From NCBI GenBank assembly GCA_032164295.1, contig JAJHTX010000007.1, positions 2,082,501 to 2,146,500 of the forward strand: a stretch of 64,000 nucleotides of DNA, in the 5' to 3' direction. A model generated the notes under the pieces. It saw only the letters and a list, made by a program, of their open reading frames with translations, ran no database searches and had not been told where the DNA came from. Below, in pieces: positions 1 through 11,628 of this stretch. Source of the DNA: Inonotus obliquus. Taxonomy: Eukaryota; Basidiomycota; Agaricomycetes; Hymenochaetales; Hymenochaetaceae. Position 1 is the stretch's first letter, and every line of letters begins with the position of its first letter. A program made the translations under genes and the position numbers.

Positions 1-561
1 ACCTCTCGGATACTCGATCGCCGCCGGACGAGCGCCCGAGGTCGGATCGTCTCTGTTGACGACGCGGACGCAAATGATGAAATTGAAGCTCGCTTAAAGC
101 TTGTATCGAAGTTGTTGTTGCCTACTTTGAAAGTCGCTGATGAGGCTACACTGAGAGTTTCCGATGTCCAGCAGTTCGAGTCATCGGTGCCAACTCGGGT
201 TGAGCTCGTCGATGCCCCGCCAGTGCTGAGCATTCGCCTCATGTTCAAGGTGAGTAGAAGAGGAGTGCCGTGTGGTCGTTGTGGAGAAGAAAGATGCGTC
301 TTAGTCGTGGTTTTAACACATATAAGTACAGCTAATATAACGCCGCCGGATAAGGCAGGAAGCAGCACGCCGAGACTTCACTGGTCCATACATAGGCGAG
401 TTCCTGCCGCCTCTTCTCACAGGGCGATGCGTTGTATCCCAGAATGTCGTGCTTCTTTAGATGTTGATTGCGCGCACGGCGCTGTTAACGAATGGGTGTT
501 GACCGAATCAAAGCACCATCAGTGGCAGACAAAGACGATAGTAGGGTGGGGCTGCACGTGA
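1..561 (+). CDS. 3' part of an unidentified protein-coding gene
   Basis: Frame 1 is open from the first base of the window to a stop at 559-561, so the gene begins before the window. The first ~83 codons have a coding-like composition (acidic and Leu-rich, ending at a Met-Phe-Lys around 241-249). A consensus donor GTGAGT at 250 and an AG at 353-354 would define an intron of 105 nt. That length is a multiple of three with no in-frame stop, so the frame stays open whether or not it is removed. I recognise no domain. The downstream part, rich in Trp, His and Cys, is less convincing and the true end may lie in another exon. Confidence 0.4.
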   Translation, partial: TSRILDRRRTSARGRIVSVDDADANDEIEARLKLVSKLLLPTLKVADEATLRVSDVQQFESSVPTRVELVDAPPVLSIRLMFKVSRRGVPCGRCGEERCVLVVVLTHISTANITPPDKAGSSTPRLHWSIHRRVPAASSHRAMRCIPECRASLDVDCAHGAVNEWVLTESKHHQWQTKTIVGWGCT

Positions 562-1297
562 GTCAAACGCGTATTTTTGTCACGTCGGAGTCTAAAGTAT
601 GTTCGGGGCTATCCTTGAATGGTAATTCTCCTCCGAATTCATGACATTCAGCGTCACATTAAATCAGGACATGGACAGCGCTTAAGTTGGATGCTATGAT
701 TATAAATCAAAGACGACTCCGGATGTCTTTATTACCTCCCAACCTCAGAGCAGTTAATAGAAATTAGCAGCATGTTCCAGTCTATTGGAGCCAGCTCATT
801 ACGAGTCTTGATTATCGGAGAAACGTGCATGGCATCAGATTACAAGCATCATCATAAGCTAAACCTGCGTCCGGTGTCAAAGGGCAAACGGGATAGCGAG
901 GTGGTTGTTGAAATTACCAAGATATTGCATGTGGTTATGAGTCCAGATCACTTTTCCGGAAGGGGGATAGTGAAGGGAAGGACATAAAGAAGGAAAGCAC
1001 CAGTGGCAAAGTATGCAAGTGTCGTCAAAGATCGAACAAAAGGAATGGGCACTTGATACAAAACCAATCTCCAACGATAATTCAGTTAGTATTTCGTGCT
1101 AGAGGGTCGGGTAAGTTCGAAGGAACCCTTTGTGCATAAAAACCAGCTCATGACATCTTTCAGCGTTCTAAAGGAGGTGTGGTGTGTCCAGAGAAAAGTC
1201 TACTCAAGCAAATGCGCCGATAATAGATACATAGAGGTATATCAATGAAAATCCAGAATCAAAAGAAAGCGACAGAAAGAGAAATATACCAGACGGA
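562..1297. other. Intergenic stretch, no gene seen
   Basis: About 735 bp between the end of the partial gene and the 3' end of the convergent G-patch gene. Short open frames exist on both strands (for example 772-987 and 877-1074) but they overlap each other and show no recognisable motif. It probably holds the two 3' untranslated regions. Confidence 0.5.
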
Positions 1298-2536
1298 TCA
1301 AGTATTCAAATATGCTAACAAAGACCTTCTCCTCTCTTCTTCCCTCTTATTCACCTTCTCAAATCCTCTTCGTCCTCTCCCGACAAGTTTCTTCACTCTC
1401 CTTCTCTCCTCAGCCTCACGCGCATGGGCTTCCAAAGCCGCTTGTGAATGTGTTATGCGTTTGATGGGGGCACGATAGATCCCCGAACCGGTGGTCTTCG
1501 CCTTGAGACCGATGCCAAGACGATCAGATTTGAGGATGGTGGGGAGTGGCGTTAGAAGTGCGGTTGGGGCATGGTCAAGGTCTGTGTGAGATGTTCCATG
1601 TTCTGTTGAGTTTTCGAAAGAGAAGTCTGTAGGTGGTGGACTTGGTGGATGGGAGAAGACGTCTTTGGAATTTTCGTCCTCGTCATCGTCGGATAATGTG
1701 AGGTCGACTATCTCATGGTCGATAGAAGTGATATCAATCACTTCCTTCTTTACGCGTGCAGTACTCTGGGCTTCTTCAACCGCTTTCTCTTTCCCTTTCC
1801 CCCTATGAACCAGCCCGCTTCGATTTCTTGAAGCCTTCCCAAGCGCTTCACCTTCCTCCCATCCGCTCCTTTGCATCATATCAAAACCCTTATTGCCTGG
1901 ACCGATTGCAAGCCATACGGGAGGCTTGTACTTCTCCTCTGTTGGTAATGGCGGGGGGTCGCGTGCAAGGATGTCTGCTAGTGTCTGTATTCGCTGTGGA
2001 GTTGGAGCGGATGATGGCTCAAAGAAGGTACCGGGAGAACCTAGGGTACTTGTTGACGGGAATGCCGATGCTTCGAGCGCGCGAGCGATAAACCAACTGT
2101 TTTTATCCTTCTTGAAAGCATTCTTCCTAGATGAGGGTGGATCCTCCTCCTTCAATGGAGGAGTTTGGACCCTGGGAGCAGGAGTATTGCTCCTCGGCGT
2201 CCCACTAGGTGTCTTCCTTGCTAGCGATCTATACCAGCCCGAAACATTCTCCACCACTTCCGCTTTCTTCTCTCCCTTCTCTGGAGAAGTGTCTAGCGAA
2301 CCGCTTTCGGAGCCCCAATCGTTATAGTCTATGGTAGCAGGAATAAACTTGGGCGGTCGCAAGACCCGCGAGCTTGTTCCAAACGGTTTTTCCGTAAGCC
2401 ATGGGTCCTCTTCCGGTTCTTGGATAGTCGTGTCAGCTATAGCATCGGTCTCAAGTTGCCCTGTCTCTAGTTCAAGACGTTCCCTATCTTCCTCTGGATT
2501 ATAGCTAGAGTGAATATGATAAGCAACTGTGGCCAT
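1298..2536 (-). CDS. G-patch domain-containing protein
   Basis: Single coding exon of 412 aa, probably an RNA-binding or helicase-cofactor protein. The middle carries a G-patch: a Gly-Phe-Met-Met-x-Ser-Gly-Trp core, then Gly-Glu-Ala-Leu-Gly-Lys and a Gly-Leu. G-patch proteins usually bind RNA and activate DEAH helicases. The N-terminal third is acidic and Ser/Pro-rich. The C-terminus is a strongly basic Arg/Glu-rich helix ending in Leu-Leu-Ala-Tyr-Leu-Asn-Thr. I chose the first ATG, at 2536. The frame stays open upstream to 2581, where a TTTGCAG acceptor directly precedes it, so a 5' UTR intron is likely. The family and the role in splicing or ribosome biogenesis are inferred from the motif only. 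Confidence 0.8.
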   Translation of the reverse strand: MATVAYHIHSSYNPEEDRERLELETGQLETDAIADTTIQEPEEDPWLTEKPFGTSSRVLRPPKFIPATIDYNDWGSESGSLDTSPEKGEKKAEVVENVSGWYRSLARKTPSGTPRSNTPAPRVQTPPLKEEDPPSSRKNAFKKDKNSWFIARALEASAFPSTSTLGSPGTFFEPSSAPTPQRIQTLADILARDPPPLPTEEKYKPPVWLAIGPGNKGFDMMQRSGWEEGEALGKASRNRSGLVHRGKGKEKAVEEAQSTARVKKEVIDITSIDHEIVDLTLSDDDEDENSKDVFSHPPSPPPTDFSFENSTEHGTSHTDLDHAPTALLTPLPTILKSDRLGIGLKAKTTGSGIYRAPIKRITHSQAALEAHAREAEERRRVKKLVGRGRRGFEKVNKREEERRRSLLAYLNT

Positions 2537-2801
2537 GAAGTCGTCCGGTATATTGCGGAAGGCAGGAAGGAATTGAATCACTGCAAATTGAAAGTGAAAT
2601 TAGTCAGCATATAGTCACGAGACCTGAAGCAAACCAGATTCGGATATTGCCGTGTCCCCGACGCTACCAACCCGACTTTTACCTCTCTACTCCCACTGTG
2701 CCCGATAAAAATTTCAGCTTATGCTGACGGGAAGCAGGGGCGCGTACGACAAGACTTCAGATTACTACTTATTATAACACAAAAGAAAGATAGTTTGAGA
2801 G

Positions 2802-4641
2802 ATGGGAAGCGAAAGCTTGAGCAGTGCTGTGCGTAAATTATTATGGTATTGCGGTCGGGATAGGAGCCAAGGCTGACTGGCTGATGTTCGTCGGGTTTGA
2901 AGTTTGGATGGGTGTCCATAGCATGCTGGTAAGCACCGGGAACTCCTAACGAGCTCCTCTTTGTTATCTAACTCGTTATGCTTTAATGCCACTTTGCGAC
3001 TTCACGGGTATTGTCCCTTTATCTGCGACTCTGAAATTTGAAACGTAATACGAAAACGACACATCAGGCTAGTTGTGTTCTCTCCTCAGATAATAGAGAA
3101 TTACCAGCTTCAGTCCGGGGAAGGTCTTAGCATCGCTTTTGTCATAATATGGCTCACGGGCGATTTGTGTAACGTCCTCGGTGCGTTTCTCTGAATTTTG
3201 TTAGCTTTATTTAGAATTGATGCTAGATTGTAATACTGCAGGTGCATTTATGGCCCGACTACAGGTAGGTCTCAATGCGGGCAAGAAACAAGGAAAGTTG
3301 ATTTAAATGTGCACGTACCTACAGTTTACAGTCATCATACTTGGCATATACGTGCGTCCTTTCGACACGGCTCTTGCACCATGAGCTGAGAAATGCGCGG
3401 CTGTTTCAGTATGCACTATGTGACACGATCCTCCTGAGTCAGATATACTACTACCGCTGGAAGCGTAGTTATCGTAGTCGCGGAGTCTCGACTCCCGTGC
3501 CACCACGAGTCAGTCCACAAACAGAAAACGGCGAGCAGGCACCGCTCCTCGGTGTCCGACCTTCGCAACCTCAGCAGCCTAACTCTCGGGCGAACGGTGT
3601 CTCATCACCCAAAATAAACGGAGAAGCCAAGGAAAAGAAGGAAAGCGTTGTGAGAGCGGTGCTCCACTACATTCTCCTAATTTTATTCGTTATCGCGGTA
3701 GGACTGGCGGCGTGGTTCATCAGTAGGCAACGAGGTGGGGATGAAGGATCTAGTCCTGGCCACGGACGGGAAGATGACGACCGTGAAAGGGAGAAGGACA
3801 TCATTGAGTGGAAAAGTCAATTGATTGGGTGGGCGAGTGCCGTCTTGTATCGTGAGTGCCTAATATTTCTTCCTGTTGATGTAATACAGTGCCTGCTCGC
3901 GGCAGGTATTCCCGCAACGAACGGACCTGATTGTGTAGAAGATTCTTGAGCCTGTCCTATCGTGTCCTTTCTGATTCCGAAGTACTGACGTGAGGGTTTT
4001 TCTCCTGGGTTCCAGTCGGCTCGCGGATACCTCAAATCTGTACGTATTCTTTCCCTTTCTCACAGGTAGAGGATTAACTCTGGATTCCACGTCTACTTCA
4101 TTCATCTTTGGCTCTTCTCGGAATCCTCTTTTCGAAACTCTCTTTCGAAATAACTTTGCACTTCATGCCGAAACCTTGATAACATGCGGTGAAACGGACT
4201 CGGGCATCATCTCATACAGTCAAGAACTTCAAAACGCGGTGCGAAGGGTTGTCGTTGGCGCTGTTCTTGTTCTCGATTGTAGGGAACGTCACGTATGTGC
4301 TGTCCATATGCACCGACTCAATGGAGCCCCGGCATCTTATTGCGAATGCCTCTTGGCTTGCTGGTACGTCTCCGCTTTACCCTTGCCCTTTTCTTTCCCT
4401 GTTCTAGATGCACGGGTAAAGAAGGCCCTTTTACTGATGAATAATCTGCGCATGTGTTAATTCTGGGCGGTGCTTTGCAGGAAGCGGCTTGACTGTATTC
4501 CTGGACGTGTTTGTGAGTACATGATAAAGTTTAGTTCAGAGTACGTGTGTTTATGAATGCGCCGATTTGCAGGTTCTTTGTCAATTCTTTTATTTCCGAC
4601 GGACAGATGCGAGGTATATTGATGTTGCGGGGACGGAATAG
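2802..4641 (+). CDS. PQ-loop repeat vacuolar transporter (Ypq/Rtc2/Stm1, PQLC2-like)
   Basis: Ten exons: 2802-2828, 2903-2928, 3068-3180, 3242-3264, 3325-3351, 3410-3851, 4016-4039, 4220-4363, 4481-4512 and 4573-4641. They sum to 927 nt (308 aa) in frame. Both PQ-loops are visible: Phe-Ser-Pro-Gln-Ile followed by Gly-Glu-Gly-Leu-Ser in the first half, and Ser-Arg-Ile-Pro-Gln-Ile followed by Cys-Glu-Gly-Leu-Ser in the second. The hydrophobic segments around them fit the seven-helix topology, and a hydrophilic loop separates the halves. Family members export cationic amino acids or cystine from the vacuole or lysosome. The PQ prolines sit where the family has them, so it looks functional. Introns 5 and 6 (164 and 180 nt) are three times longer than the rest. 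It is divergent from the G-patch gene across 265 bp. Confidence 0.9.
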
Positions 4642-5596
4642 ATGAGATGTATTGTAGAAGTAATGTGGTGTGGAACGTGGTGATCGATAAGTTGTATTAC
4701 CGCGGACAGTTGAGCAGTTGTTTGTCGTTGCTTGTAGCCACCTTCCCCCTTTGATGCTACCATATTAATGCTCATCTCATGTACTAATACTCCTGATTAA
4801 CGTCTGCATTACAATGGGAATGAAGAGGGGAGGATAAAGAGAAAAAGAGCGACAAAAAGAATTGACTCGAGGCAAGGGGAGGATGTCCTCGTGTCTACCA
4901 GCGAGGCAAGGGAGACCTGCCTCGTGTTGCTCACCATCTCCCAAGAATCCTCAATCACGACGCCTCGTGTCGTACCGCCAACCAAACCATGCCTCTCCTC
5001 GAGAAGTATACCTACACAGCTGCGCACAGATGCCTTCGAGTTCTTCCCTCAACTGCCCACCATCTTCTCCACGTCCTCGCTCGCTAGCACTATCGGACTC
5101 CCGATTTTCGTCTTCTGTCTCGACGACACAATATCAACGTTCTTCCGTAAGGTGAGGTAATTCACGCCTCGAGCTTTGTACTTTCTCTCTCTCTTCTGAA
5201 ATTATTTTTATTTATTTATTATTTATTTTGTAGCGAGGCCTTGTTGTTTCTGTTGCAAGACCCGGCCTCGTGCTGGGACTCGTTTCCGGACATCCTGTCC
5301 GACCACATACGCGAGGCAAAGCATCAGCCACGCCCTCTAACACAACGTCAGCCTTCTCCTTTCCCCTTCTTCCTCCTCCAATACGCTCGCCTTTCATCAT
5401 CTATCTGAACCATCTGAGCTTACCTGCTTATTTCTACTCCTAGATAAATCTCACTTTGCGGGTCGAAGTTTGCATACGACCACCCCCTCCTGTTGCGCGC
5501 TTAACGCTCTGTCTCCTACGAGGCGACAGTGGAACACGTATCAAAGTAGCGACTACAACCAGCGACCAGCTGAAGCGTACTCTCTCGGTTTGTCGC
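4642..5596. other. Intergenic region and probable 5' UTR of the F-box gene
   Basis: About 950 bp between two genes on the same strand. It holds an 89-codon open frame at 4891-5160 with no recognisable motif and a TTTA-rich run near 5204-5231. Pyrimidine-rich DNA precedes the downstream gene. A spliced 5' UTR is possible, but no coding exon could be tied to a known family. Confidence 0.4.
5204..5231. repeat. AT-rich TTTA-type simple repeat
   Basis: A short run of TTTA/ATTT units just upstream of the F-box gene. It looks like ordinary microsatellite-like sequence in a promoter or UTR. Confidence 0.6.
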
Positions 5597-8241
5597 ATGC
5601 TCCGGTATAGCACTGCATATCACGACGAGGCAATGAGCGCAGGCGCAGCTACCACCGCTGCCACTGGAGCCACGAACGCAAGCAGCATGCGGATCATACC
5701 ACCGATGTACTTTAGACCCTCCTCCCCTTCCTCCCCACTACGCTCGCGTGCGTCCACGTCTGCTATGCCACACATGCCGATCCCCCTCCAGTTACAGGTA
5801 CCCAGTATGCGCTCGAGTGCATCAGATGCGGCTAGCAATCGATCCGAGAAGAGCAACAGTAGTATTGACGGCGAGAGAGATCGTGAGAAGCTGAGGGAGA
5901 AGGAAAGGGTAAGGGAAAGGCAGAAAGAGAGAAAGGTCCCGATGGCACCCGCAATGCATAGGGGTGAAAGCAGTAGCACGAGTAGTAGCTCAGGCAGCTC
6001 GAGAGGGTATGGTCCCAGCGCATCGTACTACTATCGTCAGGAATCACCTCCGCAATTGCATCGCAAGACTTCTAGTACGACATCGACGTCCACACCAACA
6101 ACGACTCCACCCTCTTCGTCATCGTCCTCACGCTCCCGGTCTCGTCGGCAATCCATCAATCATCAGGGACCTAATCCATATCCGGCCGCTTCACACAGTA
6201 CGAACAGGAAGAATTTCGGCGGTGCAAGCAGCGAGGCATGCTATGACAAAGGGAGTAACTCGCTTGTCAATAAAGCGGATTCGATACCACGCTTGCGAGA
6301 AGCGCTCAGCTCACTTGAGTCGCAAATGGCAAGTCTTGAGTTCGAGAAGCAGAGACTCGAGACGAAACTGGAGAACGCGGTGAGGCAGCAATCGCCGGTA
6401 CATAGGCTTCCTCGGGAGTTGCTTGGTTCGATTTTTGAAATCGGAGTGCATAGCGCGGAAGCGGAGGACGCGGTATTACTCTCAACTCTTATGCGCGTAT
6501 GCAAGACATGGACGGATATCGCTCTCAACACACCTGTTCTTTGGTCCAAAATCATTATTGACAGTCCTGTGAGCCTCCCGAAGGCGCGTCGTAAACTTGC
6601 GCGGTCACGCGCCGTCCCACTGGATATCACAATACAATTCGGTCCGACGGTGGATCCAGAAGCGTCCTTACCACCTATACGGGGCGGTCAGGGTAGTCAC
6701 GGGAAAGCTATTATCGAGACTGTTGTACATGCGATGGATCTTCTCGCACCTGCTATTTGGCGTTGGCGGTCATTCCGACTAGCCGTACCGACACATGCTC
6801 ACGCAGCCGCAGCAATCTCTCAATGCACAGATGCCGCACCTTTGCTCGAAGTGTTAGCCGTACAGGTCCATCAAGTCATGCAGGATTCGTCAATTGGAAT
6901 CTCGCGTTCGCGTAGGCAGGCTCCACTCAGTCTAAATGCGTTCATGGACGAAGACTCTGGCATACAGCTCTTTGGCGGACACACGCCGCGTCTGCGCAAA
7001 TGCGCGTTGACTTCATTCGATGCCGGATGGGGTGGACCTCTTTTACAAGGTCTCACCGTCCTGCGGCTCGGTGGATTCTGGAACGGTGCTGCTCCAGGAC
7101 TGAGGACACTCGTGGATGTTTTAAGAGGTTGTCCGGGACTTGAGGATTTGACTTTGCGGAATATGTCAGACGTTGATGGTGACTTGGGGAACTCTAACGA
7201 GAGTTGTGCGTGTCCTGATTTTGATGGGTCGGTCAAGTCGTCGCAGTCGCATTCGTATTCTCACTCAAGCGGACATGGGCATAGTCATGCGCATGCACAT
7301 TCTCATGCCATATATCCGCGCGAAAGTGAGATGGTCCGCCTTCCGCGACTCAAGAGCGCGTCATTCTATTACTCCGGTCAAATCCGCACGACAGGTTTAC
7401 TGGCTCATATGTCTTTCCCAGCTCTCGAACGGTTGGAATTCGCGTACTTGGATAACTTGACCCCTGTATTCACACATCTCAAGCGCCAAGCTTGTTCGCT
7501 TCCCGCAGAATGGGCTATACGGGATGGCATGAATATGTATGATAGGGAGATGGGGATTGGGGTGGAGTTTAGGACGGGGTTGCCTCTGAAGGAGCTTCGA
7601 ATTGAGAGCTGTTTGTTCAATGAGTTAAAGCTCGTTAGACTCCTCCGACGGCTACCAACGCTCCGCGCGCTAGAGCTAGTGGACGTCGAAGATGTCTCGG
7701 CGAGTTTCCTCAACGTAAGTCTCCTGTATGATTCTTCTTCACAAAACCAAGTATTAACCAACATATTACTTCGCAGGGTCTTTCAGCTCCCTCATCTCAG
7801 CATAATAATTTAAACGAATGGATCTGTCCTCTGCTCCATACACTTTCTTTCGACGGATGTAGTGCACTTTCGTGGGAGGCACTTCGAACACTTGTCGAGT
7901 CTCGTTTGCCTGCCACAGATAGTGCAAGTGCTCGACTTTTAGGTCCCTCGAGTTCCCGTTCACGAGCCACTACCACCGGAGGTAGTAGCGCGAGTGGTTA
8001 CGCTGCATCTCAGCAGCAACAGCAACAGCGATCATCATCATCCGCCACCCGTACCACCCTATCTAATACGCGTTCGGGTGCAAATGGCGGAGGTCCAGAT
8101 AGGATCCGTACAGTTGATTTAACACGTTGCCCACAAATCAGCAAAGAGATGATTGCTTGGTTAAGGATGTACGTTGATGAAGTACGTGTACGACGTGAAG
8201 CCGAACACACGTATTGGGGTGAAGTTGGGTTTGCTGTGTAG
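5597..8241 (+). CDS. F-box protein with His-rich insertion and polyQ tract
   Basis: Two exons, 5597-7714 and 7777-8241, giving 860 aa. The N-terminal ~260 residues are low-complexity (Ser, Arg, Thr). A short coiled coil (Leu-Glu-Ser-Gln then Leu-Glu-Phe-Glu-Lys-Gln) precedes an F-box beginning Leu-Pro-Arg-Glu-Leu-Leu, with Cys-Lys-Thr-Trp and Leu-Trp-Ser-Lys later. This is the usual layout of Agaricomycete F-box proteins, which recruit substrates to SCF ubiquitin ligases through a degenerate leucine-rich C-terminus. A tract dominated by His and Ser lies at about 7238-7310 inside the putative substrate region, and a polyGln run at about 8011-8029. Two in-frame ATGs (5597, 5633) could start the protein; I took the first. 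The substrate is unknown. Confidence 0.8.
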
Positions 8242-9253
8242 AGCACTATCATATGCGTGATACCCTGCTTGGAGAAAATACGCGATTCTTGAAATCGAGA
8301 TGGAGATCAAAATTGGATGGATATAGAGGGCTTGGTGGTTTGGTTTTTATTGATTGAAGTGGTGAAGAGATATTGCATGACTCTGGCTAGGTGTTATTGA
8401 TTGGATTTGGAATCGTGCTGATTGCTTTACTTTCCGTTTTGACCAGTTTCTTCTTATCGTCGTTCTCACCTTGGCATACTAGTACACCCTTACTTCCTTC
8501 ACATTCTCGCACGTCATTAGAGTGTTCATCCCATCCTCATTTTCTTCATTCCTAATGTCCCAACAAAACATTCCATTGCACCTTGCGCTTGCGTCTGCTT
8601 TCACCGCTGAATCTTATTGACTATTTTTTCGCTCTCGTTATCTCCTTCAAAAAGGTTTTCCTCTTTTTTCTTCTGCGTGTTTTTGTTATTTTTCTAATGG
8701 GTTGTTTAGTGTGCTGGTATGTACACCAATGAAAGCTCAATTGACTTTTATTGCCATGTTTGCTCTCCAGCCACATCTGAGTCAATCTCCGAGTGATCGG
8801 CATAAGATGATGCACGTGAAAATTCTCATGCGTTATCAACCAAGTTGACCATGAATTTGTATTTGACTTCTAACTTCTAACTTTTCTATCTACCTACTAT
8901 CATTCCATCGGCGACGATGCAGAAGAGGTATCCAATAAACAAACCACTCCTTCTCTAATAAACATTATACAAATTCCAAACTCTTCGGGTTCGAACGTTC
9001 GAATGTGCCATATGGTCGATTTTTTTCTTTTGAGGCACTCGGACTTCCTTAATACCGACATCTGATACGGAATTGATTGACGTCTGGGTATTTATAGAAA
9101 GGATATAAAAGTTGGATTTTGGGCGCTGAAGGGTTTTTGGTGTACCCCAACCTCGTTGATCATTAGTGCAGGTATCCTGCTTGAGCGGATACTCGGTTTG
9201 GTTGTTAGAGATCGAGTATTTCGCGGGCTACTCTCTCTCGGAGACCAGTCAGT
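8242..9253. promoter_or_regulatory. Intergenic region upstream of the acid phosphatase gene
   Basis: About 1 kb without a gene. It contains a CACGTG E-box at 8813-8818, a 14-bp perfect palindrome at 8990-9003 and a TATAAAA at 9104-9110, about 145 bp before the phosphatase ATG. CACGTG is the core bound by Pho4-type factors in yeasts. The match is only six bases, so phosphate control is a guess. Confidence 0.4.
9104..9110 (+). promoter_or_regulatory. TATA-like box of the acid phosphatase gene
   Basis: TATAAAA about 145 bp upstream of the ATG, in a region without other coding signals. A functional assignment is inference. Confidence 0.4.
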
Positions 9254-11295
9254 ATGCTGTCGGTCTTAAAAGTCCAACTCCTTGTGCTGCTGCCTGCTGT
9301 GGTACTCCAGGTCCAAGCCTCCCTTTCTTCCTTTTCTTCCTCGTCCTGGGCTAAATTCGATGTACGGAGAAGTTTGGGGAACTTGTCGCCTTATTTTACT
9401 CCTGGGCGCGCTCCGGGCCTTGTTGCAGGACTTGGAACTGGTATGCCAGAGGAGTGTGAGTTGGTTCAGGTTCAGCTCGTGCGTCCGTTAATATGTTTCT
9501 CATATTTTTCCCTTTACTAACGAGTACTCTAATCTGATACTCCTAACTTCGTTTATGACACCCATAGATGCAAAGACACGGTTCCAGACTACCCCTCTCA
9601 ACAGAAGTAGTCCTTACTCAAAGCCTTTCTGACAAACTCAACGCTCCGAACGTCACTGCCGTTCTTGATTCTTCAGCAAAGAAACGTTCTTTACCGGAAG
9701 AATGGAGGTTTATATCAGGAACAAAGAGGTGGAGTAACGTTCTTGGAGCGAATGATTTGACAGCTGTTGGGAGGAGGGAATGCTTTGATCGTGGTGTTCA
9801 GTACGTATAATGGTTTTCTCAAGCGAATATTGATCCTGATATTCTTGATATTTTTGTCTGTAGATTTCGGTTGACGTACCCTGATATGCCCTTCGAACAT
9901 CTCTTGGTTGGGAACCAAGATCGTGTACGTTCATATTTCAGAAAGCGGACCTCGTATTCAACTACTCCCGTTTCTCGTAGGTCGTTGAGTGTGCCGAATG
10001 GTTCCGCGCAGGACTTTTCGGAAGGAACCAGTTTGAACTATCGACTTTGTCGCTCATAGATGAGGATAACATCACCATCTCCTCCAGTGCGTTCTTCATC
10101 GACCTTCGTAGTCTGAAAACTTTCTGACTCCGAGATTTGAAATTACACTGTAGTCACTCCGATGGACACTTGTCCAGAATGGGATTACAACTCTGGAGCA
10201 AACCTCACCGTTGAATGGGGAAACGTATACCTCACTCCTATCACGAAACGCATAAACAAGATTTTGAAACCTGTCGAGTTGTCGAATGATGATGTATGCT
10301 CTCATGATGATATTTTTCTTCGACGTGTGACCAGCAAACTCGCATTTTTTTTAGGTACACGGAGCACTGTATGCTTGTGCATATGAGCTTGCGGCGTTCG
10401 GGAATACGACGTGGTGTGATGTTTTCACACCGAATGAAATCAGACATTTCGAGTACGAGTGAGTGGTATCGTATAATAGGCGGAGGCTTTGTTTGAGATG
10501 TTACTTCCCTGAAGACTCGATTTGCTCATGCGAGGTGCTTTTGGGTATGGTCTCCCGAACAACATGGGACCTGTTCTTGGGTAAGCAGTGGGCAATTAAA
10601 TTGATGGTCATTGACTTGTTTCTAATCGTGTTTATCGTGCTCATCTCTAAGGTCGTTGTTTGTGAATAACCTTGTCGATCGGTAAGAGGGGACATCGCTT
10701 CTCGTTCTTCCCTATCTAGTATCGAATGATTTGCGAGTAGGTTAACGAACGCAAACGCAAATAAGACGTACCTAGAGTTCGGGCACGATACGACTATTGA
10801 TCTCGCTCTTACTGCGTTAGGTCTTGCCAAGTGAGTCCAATCCTTTCCTTTCCCTCTACCCTTCTATAATGCTATTTCGCAAGTTGACAAGTCAATGCAT
10901 TCCAAGGGATGGTAGTTTCCCAGTGACTGGACCCCCAAACCCTAATCGCAAATGGCGTACGTCATTCCAGGTTCCGTTTGCGGCGATGATGGTTTGGGAG
11001 AAATGGTCTTGTGGGAAATCTTCGTAAGTCTTTTCCTCCGTATTCCTATCCTTACCCTCGTCCATTATTCCCGATATGAACCGAGTTAATATTCCTCTTT
11101 CCAACTTTCCTATGCAGAACAAAAGTCCGCCTACTCCTGAACGGTGTACCCTTCTCGCTTGCTCCCATCTGTCCGGCAGATAAGAGGACGGGTAGCTGCG
11201 AACTGGATGCATTCGTTGATGCTACGGCGCAGATTCGAAGTGTGAAATGGGGAGATGCGACGTGGAATAGGACGTGTGGAGATCCTGGTTTTTAA
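9254..11295 (+). CDS. Secreted histidine acid phosphatase / phytase-like enzyme
   Basis: Eleven exons (9254-9478, 9568-9800, 9864-9924, 9981-10086, 10154-10293, 10355-10458, 10515-10580, 10652-10681, 10741-10830, 10907-11023, 11118-11295) give 449 aa in frame. Residues 1-22 form a signal peptide with a Leu/Val-rich core. The catalytic Gln-Arg-His-Gly-Ser-Arg-Leu-Pro at exon 2 is the phosphohistidine motif of branch-2 histidine phosphatases. His-Asp-Thr-Thr in exon 9 supplies the proton donor. Several Cys residues and Asn-x-Thr sites fit secretion. The enzyme should remove phosphate from organic phosphomonoesters, possibly phytate, outside the cell. Substrate preference cannot be read from sequence. 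A TATA-like box lies 145 bp upstream. Confidence 0.92.
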
Positions 11296-11628
11296 TTTTG
11301 TAACTTGGGAGTTGTTTGCTGAAGGGATTGTAGCGTTTGAAATGTGACTTGGTGCGATGAGTCTTGTTCAGACTTCGGAACGAGAATCAAAGACGCATTT
11401 TCTGCATAAATAGTCTCGAGTGAGGAGCTTCAAGAAGGACAGTCTATATTATGACTAACCGGCAAGTAAAATTCGAAGAGTTGAGTGAAAATACGGATAT
11501 CTCATTTTTTTTCTCCCGAGTTTGTTTATGTAATCATACCTTGCGATGGCACGAGACGCGCCAGATTGAACCGCCAGTGTCTACGGTCTGTCTCTACGAA
11601 GTTAGCCAGTCGACTAGCTAAGGACATC
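11296..11628. other. Intergenic region between phosphatase and prohibitin genes
   Basis: 333 bp holding a 3' UTR and the next promoter. No gene or clear motif was seen. Confidence 0.5.

Noticed and set aside
4891..5160. 89-codon plus-strand frame upstream of the F-box gene.
   Set aside because: No recognisable motif, two overlapping open frames and no joined exon. It is more likely 5' UTR or chance.
8981..9010. GGGTTCGAAC resembles a tRNA T-arm.
   Set aside because: No acceptor, D or anticodon stems can be placed around it. The sequence is explained by a palindrome.
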